Positions 7,424 to 14,457 of a stretch of 64,000 nt of DNA are shown here, in pieces (the stretch's first letter is position 1; each line of letters opens with the position of its first letter). Source of the DNA: Flavobacterium tistrianum (lineage in GTDB: Bacteria; Bacteroidota; Bacteroidia; Flavobacteriales; Flavobacteriaceae); assembly GCF_003254545.1 (NCBI RefSeq), contig NZ_QJRH01000060.1, positions 62,001 to 126,000 of the forward strand, written 5' to 3'. A model generated the notes under the pieces. That model searched no databases. It was not told where the DNA came from and was given only the letters and a program-made list of their open reading frames with translations. A program made the position numbers and the translations under genes.

Positions 7424-9058
7424 ATGATTACAGTTAACGATATTTCGGTTCAGTTTGGCGGAACTACACTTTTTAGCGATGTTTCTTTTGCTATTAATGA
7501 AAATGATAAAATTGCCCTTATGGGTAAAAATGGTGCGGGAAAATCGACACTTTTAAAAATAATTGCTGGTGTAAACAAACCTTCTACAGGAAGTATTTCG
7601 GCTCCGAAAGAAGCTGTAATTGCCTATCTGCCTCAGCATTTGCTTACTGAAGATGGTGCGACAGTAATGGAAGAAGCGTCAAAAGCTTTCAGTGAAATTT
7701 TTAAAATGAAATCTGAAATTGATGATATCAATGAACAGTTGACAGTTCGTACTGATTATGAAAGCGACGAATACATGAAATTAATCGAAAGAGTTTCTGA
7801 CTTAAGCGAGAAGTTTTATGCTATCGAAGAAGTGAATTACGAAGCAGAAGTTGAGAAAATATTAGTTGGTTTAGGTTTTGAAAGAGAAGATTTCGCACGT
7901 CAAACTTCAGAATTTTCAGGAGGATGGAGAATGCGTATCGAGTTGGCTAAAATCCTTTTAAGAAAACCAGATTTAATTTTGCTGGATGAACCAACAAACC
8001 ACATGGATATCGAGAGTATTCAATGGTTAGAAGATTTCTTGTTGACTCAAGCAAAAGCAGTTGTGGTAATTTCTCACGATAGAGCGTTTGTAGATAATAT
8101 TACAAACAGAACTATCGAAGTTACGATGGGAAGAATTTACGATTACAAAGCAAAATATTCTCATTACTTAGAATTAAGAAAAGATCGTAGAATTCATCAG
8201 CAAAAAGCGTATGATGAACAACAGAAAATGATTGCTGAAAACCGTGCTTTTATTGAGCGTTTCAGAGGAACATTTTCTAAAACAGACGCTGTTCAATCTC
8301 GTGTCAAAATGCTTGAGAAACTTGAAATAGTAGAGGTTGATGAAGTTGATACATCTGCATTGCGTTTAAAATTCCCGCCAGCGGCACGTTCTGGTCAATA
8401 TCCAGTTATTGTAAAAGAAATGTCTAAAGCTTATGGAGATCATGTTGTTTTTAAAGATGCAAATATTGTAATCGAACGCGGTCAGAAAGTAGCTTTCGTT
8501 GGAAAGAATGGTGAAGGAAAATCAACAATGATTAAAGCCATCATGAAGGAAATAGGTGTTGATTCTGGAAGCGTTGAAATCGGACATAACGCTCAAATTG
8601 GGTATTTTGCTCAAAATCAAGCGGCGCTATTAGATGAGAATGCTACTATTTTTGAAACTATTGATAGTATTGCTGTTGGAGATATCAGAACGCAAATCAA
8701 AAATATTTTAGGCGCTTTCATGTTCCAAGGAGATGATATCACTAAAAAAGTAAAAGTACTTTCAGGAGGAGAAAAAACTCGTTTGGCAATGATCAAATTG
8801 TTATTGGAGCCAGTGAACTTATTGATTCTGGATGAACCTTCGAATCACTTAGATATGAAAACTAAAGATATTATCAAAGATGCTTTAAGAGATTTTGATG
8901 GAACTTTAATTTTAGTTTCTCACGACCGTGATTTCTTAGACGGTTTGGCTACTAAGGTTTTCGAATTCGGAAATAAGCGAGTAAAAGAACATTTTGAAGA
9001 TGTGGCTGGTTTCTTGGCTCATAAGAAAATGGATTCGATGAGAGAAATCGAGAAATAA
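7424..9058 (+). CDS. ABC-F family ribosome-associated ATPase
   Basis: The 544-residue soluble protein has two ABC ATPase domains and no membrane segment. Domain 1 has Walker A GKNGAGKST (34-42), signature FSGGWRMR and Walker B LILLDEPTNHMD. Domain 2 has Walker A GKNGEGKST, signature LSGGEKTR and Walker B LLILDEPSNHLD. Between them lies a charged helical linker (about residues 240-300), the tRNA-interaction motif that reaches the peptidyl-transferase region in ABC-F proteins. Members such as EttA, YbiT and Uup act on translating ribosomes in an ATP-dependent way; some protect from antibiotics. Overall form is closest to the YbiT-type housekeeping branch, but the subtype is not certain. Confidence 0.93.
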   Translation: MITVNDISVQFGGTTLFSDVSFAINENDKIALMGKNGAGKSTLLKIIAGVNKPSTGSISAPKEAVIAYLPQHLLTEDGATVMEEASKAFSEIFKMKSEIDDINEQLTVRTDYESDEYMKLIERVSDLSEKFYAIEEVNYEAEVEKILVGLGFEREDFARQTSEFSGGWRMRIELAKILLRKPDLILLDEPTNHMDIESIQWLEDFLLTQAKAVVVISHDRAFVDNITNRTIEVTMGRIYDYKAKYSHYLELRKDRRIHQQKAYDEQQKMIAENRAFIERFRGTFSKTDAVQSRVKMLEKLEIVEVDEVDTSALRLKFPPAARSGQYPVIVKEMSKAYGDHVVFKDANIVIERGQKVAFVGKNGEGKSTMIKAIMKEIGVDSGSVEIGHNAQIGYFAQNQAALLDENATIFETIDSIAVGDIRTQIKNILGAFMFQGDDITKKVKVLSGGEKTRLAMIKLLLEPVNLLILDEPSNHLDMKTKDIIKDALRDFDGTLILVSHDRDFLDGLATKVFEFGNKRVKEHFEDVAGFLAHKKMDSMREIEK

Positions 9059-9078
9059 TATTTTTCAATATAAATTCT

Positions 9079-9113
9079 AAAGGGTGTAAGATTTAATCTT
9101 ATGCCCTTTTTTT
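9079..9113 (+). terminator. Terminator after the ABC-F gene
   Basis: AAAGGGTGTAAGATT pairs with AATCTTATGCCCTTT (two G-T wobble pairs) and is followed by seven T. Confidence 0.85.
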
Positions 9114-9292
9114 ATTTATAATCCATAACAGTATTTTAATGCAATTTTTTTTACATAAAATATCTTTTTTTGTTATTTTAGTACTTCCATTCCATGTTGA
9201 CTATAAGCTGTTAACTTTTGATCTCAAGAATAAAGAGCTGATTTTTTTAAATCGGCTATATAAGCATTAATGTTTCAAATTATTTTAAGCCT

Positions 9293-10456
9293 ATGAGTAA
9301 AAGTCTACTAATGCCAATTTTTTTTCTTTTTTTTATAACGCCAACTTTTTTACACGCCCAAGGCGATTTGAATCAAGGAGCTGATAAGACCGATAAAACA
9401 GAGAATGGAGAAGTAAAATATCCGCAGTTTCAGTTAAAAGGACTGCTTCAGGCGAGATATTTAGAAAGTTTTGGAGATAATGTAGATGTTTTAGGAACTC
9501 ATCATTCGACGGGAGATGCAACACAAAGCTCTTTTGATATAAAAAGAATGCGTGTTGGCTTAAATACCAAACTAAGCGAAACAACAGAAATCGTAATTCT
9601 GGTGAATCTTGCAGATTTTAAATCAGATACAAAAGGTAAAGTTCTTGAAAATGCCTACGGAAAATATACTTTTAATAAATATATAGCCTTAACAGGAGGA
9701 CAATTTCGTCCAGCATTTGGTATTGAAGAGCTTGTTCCAGTAGATATTATTAAATCTTTTGATTTCTCGAATCAATATTATGAGTTTGGGAAAAATGGAT
9801 GGACAAGTTTTCAGATTGGTGCATCGGCAACGGGAGCTTTTGATATTGGGAAAATTCCAGTGAATTATGCCATTTCGGTTTTAAATGGAAATGGGAAAAA
9901 TGTAGAAATGGACAAAGACAACGGAAAGCAATATTCTTCCAGATGGGTTTTCGGTTTGTCAAAAGAACATAAAATTAATTTAGGTTTAAACGGCGGTTTC
10001 GGAAAAGTTTTTAAAGAAGATGTTTTTGCAATCGGAGCAGATATTACAAGCGATTTTAAATTGACGGATAAGTTTAGTTTTGATTTGCAGATAGAATATA
10101 AACAAGGAACAAATCATAATTTGTACTATTCGCTTCCGGTCGACGGAAAAACAGATAATGTTTCAGATTATCAAATGCGAGGTATTTATTTCCTTCCAAA
10201 CTTTAGATATACCGTAAATTATCAAAAACTCACAGCGCTCGAATTGTCGTGTCGTTACGAAACTTTTGATCCTAGTTATAAAATCAATTCAAACGTACGC
10301 ACCACTTATACGCCAATGGTCAGTTTAGAATTCGGAAAATCATATACGGGTCGTATAGAAATGGGATTTGAGATTGATAGATTTGATAAAAGCATTCCAA
10401 GTACAACAACCTACGATAATGATTTATTTTTAATTCAGTTGCAGCTCAGAATTTAA
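9293..10456 (+). CDS. Outer membrane porin, OprO/OprP-like
   Basis: A 387-residue protein with a signal peptide (MSKSLLMPIFFLFFITPTFLHAQ) followed by alternating amphipathic strands and a C-terminal strand ending in an aromatic/hydrophobic pattern (LFLIQLQLRI), typical of a trimeric 16-strand phosphate-selective-porin-type barrel. Family landmarks include the early FQLKGLLQARY and SFDIKRMRVGL segments. It should let small anions cross the outer membrane. The next gene, a DASS anion/sodium symporter, begins 20 bp after its stop, so the pair probably forms one operon that brings a dicarboxylate or similar anion through both membranes. The intergenic DNA upstream (9114-9292) shows no clear promoter motif. 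Confidence 0.85.
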   Translation: MSKSLLMPIFFLFFITPTFLHAQGDLNQGADKTDKTENGEVKYPQFQLKGLLQARYLESFGDNVDVLGTHHSTGDATQSSFDIKRMRVGLNTKLSETTEIVILVNLADFKSDTKGKVLENAYGKYTFNKYIALTGGQFRPAFGIEELVPVDIIKSFDFSNQYYEFGKNGWTSFQIGASATGAFDIGKIPVNYAISVLNGNGKNVEMDKDNGKQYSSRWVFGLSKEHKINLGLNGGFGKVFKEDVFAIGADITSDFKLTDKFSFDLQIEYKQGTNHNLYYSLPVDGKTDNVSDYQMRGIYFLPNFRYTVNYQKLTALELSCRYETFDPSYKINSNVRTTYTPMVSLEFGKSYTGRIEMGFEIDRFDKSIPSTTTYDNDLFLIQLQLRI

Positions 10457-10475
10457 TTCACTTAATTTTTGTTTT

Positions 10476-11906
10476 ATGAAAGAAGTAAAAATTCCACAGA
10501 CTCTAATTACGCTGGCAGTTTTAGTTGCCATTTGGTTTATTCCAGCTCCAGAAGGTGTTGTGATAGAAGCGTGGCATTTATTTGCCATTTTCGTAGCTAC
10601 TATTTTAGGAATCATCTTAAAAGCAGCTCCGATGGGAACTATGTGTATGATTGCTATTGCCTTGACGGCAATGTCTCAGGTTTTGGCTCCTGGAGATCCT
10701 GGAAAATCAATCACTTTAGCATTAAAAGGATTTGGCGATAAAGTAATCTGGCTGATTGGAATTTCATTCTTTATAGCAAGAGGATTTATAAAAACAGGTC
10801 TTGGAAACAGGATTGCTTTTTTATTCATAAAAATATTCGGAAAAAGTTCTCTGGGATTAGCGTATGGTTTAGGATTGGCAGATTTGGTTTTAGCGCCAGC
10901 TGTTCCAAGTAATACCGCTAGAGGAGGAGGAATCGTTTATCCGATTATGAAATCAATGTCGATGAGTTTTGGCTCAATGCCAGACAAACCTGAAACACAT
11001 AGAAAATTAGGGGCTTATTTGACTTTGAATAGTTATAATATGAATTTGATTGCTTCTTCTATGTTTTTAACAGGAACGGCAAGTAATCCGATGTGTCAGA
11101 AGTTTGCGCTTAATCTGGGAATAAAAATCAGTTGGATGTCATGGGCTGCGGCGGCGATTGTTCCGGGTTTGTGTGCTTTTATTGTAATTCCGTTTGTTTT
11201 ATATAAAATTTACCCTCCAGAATTAAAAAAGACTGGAGATGCTCCACAAATTGCATCACAGAAATTGAAAGAAATGGGAGCGATTACAAGAGACGAATGG
11301 ATGATGTTGCTTACATTTTTCATTCTGCTTTTCCTTTGGATGACAGGGGACTTGTTTTCTATCGATGCAACAACAACCGCCTTTATCGGATTGGTAATTT
11401 TACTTTTAACTTCAGTTTTGACTTGGGAAGATGTAAAATCAGAAAAAGGAGCTTGGGATACTATTGTATGGTTTTCTGTTTTGGTTATGATGGCGAGTTC
11501 GCTAAACGAATTAGGTTTTATAGCGTGGTTCAGTGATTTAGTAAAAGCACAAATTGGCGGATTAAGCTGGCAAATGGCTTTTCCGATTATTATATTAGTG
11601 TATTTCTTTAGTCATTATCTTTTCGCAAGTGCAACTGCGCACGTTGCAGCAATGTACGCAGCTTTACTTGGTGTTGGTGTTTCGCTCGGAATTCCGGGGT
11701 TGTTGCTAGCGTTTATGCTTGGTTTTGTCGGATCGCTTTACGGAACTTTAACTCATTATGGCCATGGTCCGGCACCCGTATTTTTCGGGAGCGGTTACGT
11801 TGACCTAAAGAGCTGGTGGGTCAAAGGGCTTATAACCGGTTTGGTTATGCTCTTAATCTATATGGTAATAGGAGGGTTGTGGCTCCGAATTATAGGATAT
11901 TTTTAA
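10476..11906 (+). CDS. DASS family anion:sodium symporter (SLC13/CitT-like)
   Basis: This 476-residue inner membrane protein has about 12 hydrophobic segments. Two re-entrant hairpin motifs characteristic of divalent anion:Na+ symporters are visible: PAVPSNTARGGG (about residues 142-153) and SATAHVAAMYAAL in the second half. The family moves succinate, malate, fumarate, citrate, tartrate or sulfate with sodium or by exchange. Best overall resemblance is to the CitT/TtdT/2-oxoglutarate-malate branch; the substrate is inferred to be a di- or tricarboxylate. It is cotranscribed with the upstream porin. Its last 4 bases overlap the end of the convergent GNAT gene. Confidence 0.9.
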   Translation: MKEVKIPQTLITLAVLVAIWFIPAPEGVVIEAWHLFAIFVATILGIILKAAPMGTMCMIAIALTAMSQVLAPGDPGKSITLALKGFGDKVIWLIGISFFIARGFIKTGLGNRIAFLFIKIFGKSSLGLAYGLGLADLVLAPAVPSNTARGGGIVYPIMKSMSMSFGSMPDKPETHRKLGAYLTLNSYNMNLIASSMFLTGTASNPMCQKFALNLGIKISWMSWAAAAIVPGLCAFIVIPFVLYKIYPPELKKTGDAPQIASQKLKEMGAITRDEWMMLLTFFILLFLWMTGDLFSIDATTTAFIGLVILLLTSVLTWEDVKSEKGAWDTIVWFSVLVMMASSLNELGFIAWFSDLVKAQIGGLSWQMAFPIIILVYFFSHYLFASATAHVAAMYAALLGVGVSLGIPGLLLAFMLGFVGSLYGTLTHYGHGPAPVFFGSGYVDLKSWWVKGLITGLVMLLIYMVIGGLWLRIIGYF

Positions 11907-12205
11907 ATTCTAATTCCTGGAGGAAGTAATTCTTTATATCTTGGATTTTTTTTGAAAAACGAAACAATCTTTGGATGAATCGGAACTACTCTGTAATTTT
12001 TTTCAGCACTTAAATCTAATATATTTTTAAGCAAAGTGTTGATTGTTTCTTCGTTCTCGAATGAATCAGGCTTGTTGATTTTGGTTAAAAAGATTTTCTT
12101 TTCTTGAAATTGATACTCAACTGCTAACATTCCTTCAGGGATGACAGTTTCGAATTGGCGTGCAAATGTGTTGTCTTTGATTTCCATAGTTACAGATGTT
12201 TCCAT
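11903..12205 (-). CDS. Small GNAT-type N-acetyltransferase (YidJ/NATD1-like)
   Basis: The 100-residue protein matches the short GCN5-related acetyltransferase family (Acetyltransf_CG; human NATD1 and bacterial YidJ-like proteins). It has an acidic N-terminal strand region, AVEYQF in the central strand and the C-terminal VVPIHPKIVSFFKKNPRYKELL helix that closes the acetyl-CoA site. Cellular substrates are unknown. A second ATG lies six codons downstream (12187), and homologues often start there. It is convergent with the DASS gene, with 4 bases shared. The 293-bp region upstream (12206-12498), between this gene and the divergent hydrolase gene, holds no recognisable gene or structured element. 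Confidence 0.8.
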   Translation of the reverse strand: METSVTMEIKDNTFARQFETVIPEGMLAVEYQFQEKKIFLTKINKPDSFENEETINTLLKNILDLSAEKNYRVVPIHPKIVSFFKKNPRYKELLPPGIRI

Positions 12206-12498
12206 AGTAATTTCTTGTTAGGATATTGGTAAATAGTGAATTTGGGACTCGAAATACGTATTGAAAGAAAATTCTTTATAAGATTTAAAATCAAAAAATA
12301 TTTCGAAATGCAAAGGTAATCATTTGATTTTCAATATTAAATTATTTTTTGCAGCTATAAACTTTAAGTTATTGTTTTGAAGTTTGATTTTTTGAGCCAG
12401 ACGCAATAAATAGGTCTGAAATTTGATTATAATGATATTAAAAAAGGTAACTTTATTTTTTAGAATAAATATCCTAATGGTAATTTCATTTTAATGTT

Positions 12499-13155
12499 AT
12501 GAGTAAAATTCCAGTTTATTTTATGCCAGGTTTGGCTGCGAGTTCATCTATTTTTGAAAGAATAAAATTGGATGAAGATATTTTTGAAACGCATCTTCTC
12601 GAATGGGAAATTCCAAACCCAAAAGAATCTTTATCAGATTATGCGCTTCGAATTAGTAAAAATATAAAAGACGAAAATCCTGTTTTAATCGGAGTTTCCT
12701 TTGGAGGAATCTTAGTGCAGGAAATTTCGAAACATATAAAAGCGCGAAAAGTTATTATTATATCGAGCGTAAGAAGTAATCACGAATTTCCTAGAAGAAT
12801 GAAAATAGGAAAGAGCACAAAAGCTTACAAACTAATTCCAATGCAGTTGATTCTTAATATTGAAAAGCTTGCCAAGTTTTCTTTTGGAGAAAAAGTCAAT
12901 AAGAGAATAAAATTATACGAGAAGTTTCTATCTGTTCGTGATTTAGGTTATCTGCAATGGGCTGTAGAAAGTGTAATCTTATGGGATCGCGATCAAATCG
13001 ACGAAAATGTAATTCATATTCACGGAGACCAAGACGATGTTTTTCCAATTAAATATATTGATAAATGCATTTTGGTTAAAGGAGGAACCCATATTATGAT
13101 TCTCAATAAGTATAAATGGTTGAATGAGAATTTGCCTTCGATAATACTGGATTAA
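12499..13155 (+). CDS. Alpha/beta hydrolase
   Basis: The 218-residue cytoplasmic protein has an alpha/beta hydrolase core: nucleophile elbow GVSFGG (about residues 74-79), acid-residue loop HGDQDDVFP and histidine loop GGTHIMI near the C-terminus, giving a plausible Ser-Asp-His triad. The N-terminus VYFMPGLAASSSIFERI supplies the oxyanion-hole strand. The cap is small. Substrate is unknown; esterase or thioesterase activity is likely. It is a monocistronic unit with no recognisable promoter motif upstream. Downstream lie two palindromic repeats rather than a classical terminator. Confidence 0.82.
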   Translation: MSKIPVYFMPGLAASSSIFERIKLDEDIFETHLLEWEIPNPKESLSDYALRISKNIKDENPVLIGVSFGGILVQEISKHIKARKVIIISSVRSNHEFPRRMKIGKSTKAYKLIPMQLILNIEKLAKFSFGEKVNKRIKLYEKFLSVRDLGYLQWAVESVILWDRDQIDENVIHIHGDQDDVFPIKYIDKCILVKGGTHIMILNKYKWLNENLPSIILD

Positions 13156-13185
13156 ATTCCAATTTTTAAATTCCAAATTCCAAAT

Positions 13186-13214
13186 CTTTGTCAAAGTTTA
13201 AAACTTTGACAAAG
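13186..13214. repeat. 29-bp perfect palindrome, copy 1
   Basis: CTTTGTCAAAGTTT, a central A and AAACTTTGACAAAG form a perfect palindrome with 14-bp arms just after the hydrolase gene. An extended version lies at 50523-50560. Both sit next to copies of the 104-bp palindromic element. It may act as a terminator hairpin. Confidence 0.7.
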
Positions 13215-13242
13215 GTGTATTTAAGGACATTTACACGCGATC

Positions 13243-13348
13243 TTGTCATTTCGACCCTAGGGAGAAATCTTCGCAAGTAGCTCGACAAAGATTGGTAATT
13301 TACTTTGCGGAGTTTCTTACGGAGATCCTTCGTTCCTCAGGATGACAA
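13243..13348. repeat. 104-bp-type palindromic intergenic element, copy A
   Basis: This 106-bp element starts TTGTCATTTCGACCC and ends GGATGACAA, giving imperfect terminal inverted repeats. Its core contains CTCGACAAAGATT and TTTGCGGAGTT. The same core and ends occur at 26222-26323, 50568-50669 and 53215-53318. Together with the palindrome and the terminator beside it, it fills the 312-bp gap between two convergent genes. No open reading frame is present. Confidence 0.75.
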
Positions 13349-13409
13349 ACTATGCGGAAAATGTCAGTTAAGAAAAATCTAAAATCTAAACTCAACAATC
13401 TAAAATAAA

Positions 13410-13446
13410 AAATCCCAAACTCCTTTTTAGAATTTGGGATTTTTAA
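13410..13446. terminator. Bidirectional terminator between convergent genes
   Basis: AAATCCCAAA pairs with TTTGGGATTT, with A/T runs on both sides, so it can stop transcription from either strand. It lies just after the stop of the minus-strand DUF2892/TPR gene. Confidence 0.8.
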
Positions 13447-13467
13447 TATTTGGAATTTAAAAAATCG

Positions 13468-13983
13468 TTAGATTTTCTTCATTTGTTCTTTCATCATAGA
13501 GATTTGCTCTTTCAGCATACCTTGCTTGTCTAATTTTTTAGCTTCGTTTAATAAATTAGTCGCTTCCAATTTTCTTCTGCGAGACATTGCAACTCCTGCA
13601 AGGTTTAATTTAGCTACAGCTAAATCCATATCCATTGATAGTCCAAGTTCGATTGCTTTTTTGAAATGTTTCTCTGCTTGGTTGATGTTAGTTTGAGATA
13701 ACATGATGCCTTGTAAATAATTTAAGTACCCTTGTTGTTTTCTTACTAATGCACCTTCTGGATTTTTGATATATGATAACCATTTATTAGCTCCTGCGAA
13801 GTCTTGTTTTCTTAATTTAAGGAAGGCTAAAAGGATAAATTCGTTTTTAAAATAAAGAAAAATTGGAATTGCAGTCAATAAAATCAAAAATATACCATTT
13901 CCGATATTACTTTCTGTAAATTGCCAAATGCCCGCCACTACAAGAAGTCCGGCCAAAATAAGTTTAATATTCTTGTGAAACAT
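13468..13983 (-). CDS. DUF2892-like membrane protein with TPR-type repeats
   Basis: A 171-residue protein. Two closely spaced hydrophobic segments (about residues 7-22 and 28-50) form a DUF2892-type hairpin. The rest (about 55-165) is helical with tetratricopeptide-like periodicity, for example NQAEKHFKKAIELGLSMDMD. The C-terminus is a charged, methionine-rich helix. Function is unknown; the TPR portion suggests protein binding at the cytoplasmic face of the inner membrane. It is divergent from rpmH; no convincing promoter was seen on its own strand. Confidence 0.75.
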   Translation of the reverse strand: MFHKNIKLILAGLLVVAGIWQFTESNIGNGIFLILLTAIPIFLYFKNEFILLAFLKLRKQDFAGANKWLSYIKNPEGALVRKQQGYLNYLQGIMLSQTNINQAEKHFKKAIELGLSMDMDLAVAKLNLAGVAMSRRRKLEATNLLNEAKKLDKQGMLKEQISMMKEQMKKI

Positions 13984-14047
13984 AATTATTGTAAATTTGT
14001 GATTGCAAAGATAGTAAAAGGAATTAAAAATATTTTTATAAAAGTAC

Positions 14048-14077
14048 TTGCCAGAAAAAAAAGTCTTTGTATATTTG
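14048..14077 (+). promoter_or_regulatory. Predicted promoter for rpmH
   Basis: TTG (14048-14050), a 19-base spacer and TATATTTG (14070-14077) match the flavobacterial consensus well. The implied leader before rpmH is about 70 bases. Confidence 0.65.
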
Positions 14078-14152
14078 CACTCGGTTTTTGAACAACGATA
14101 TCCAAAACCAAATAAACGAGTTAATAGATACCATTTTTAAAGATACAAAGCA

Positions 14153-14314
14153 ATGAGCAAAAGAACATTTCAACCATCGAAAAGAAAAAGAAGAAATAAG
14201 CACGGATTTATGGACAGAATGGCTTCTGCGAATGGAAGAAAAGTTCTAGCGCGTAGAAGAGCAAAAGGAAGACATAAATTAACTGTTTCTAGCGAGCCTA
14301 GACACAAAAAATAA
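14153..14314 (+). CDS. rpmH: Ribosomal protein bL34
   Basis: Translation from the ATG at 14153 gives a 53-residue, strongly basic protein: [19 protein letters not shown] at the N-terminus, then [20 protein letters not shown]. This is the signature of bL34 of the large ribosomal subunit. The short C-terminal extension ([13 protein letters not shown]) is usual in Bacteroidetes. It has its own promoter and terminator. It is not next to rnpA and dnaA, the arrangement found in many other bacteria, so it probably does not mark an origin here. Confidence 0.97.
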
Positions 14315-14333
14315 TGTTTGTATAAACATACAT

Positions 14334-14367
14334 AAGGCGATTACTTTTTTAGTATCGCCTTTTTTTA
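14334..14367 (+). terminator. Terminator after rpmH
   Basis: AAGGCGATTACT pairs with AGTATCGCCTT with one bulged T, followed by a long T run. Confidence 0.85.
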
Positions 14368-14457
14368 TACCTTTTCGGTAAAATTTTATCCAACTTTCTA
14401 GTTTATAATACACTAGAGAGGTTTTTAAAACGTAAATAACTACACAATACATACAAA

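Noticed and set aside
13156..13467. Possible small RNA or gene in the 312-bp gap
   Set aside because: The gap is fully explained by a 29-bp palindrome, a 106-bp repeat and a terminator; no gene is seen.
14153..14314. rpmH as a replication-origin marker
   Set aside because: No dnaA, rnpA, dnaN or DnaA-box cluster is nearby; carB follows. rpmH position alone does not support an origin here.
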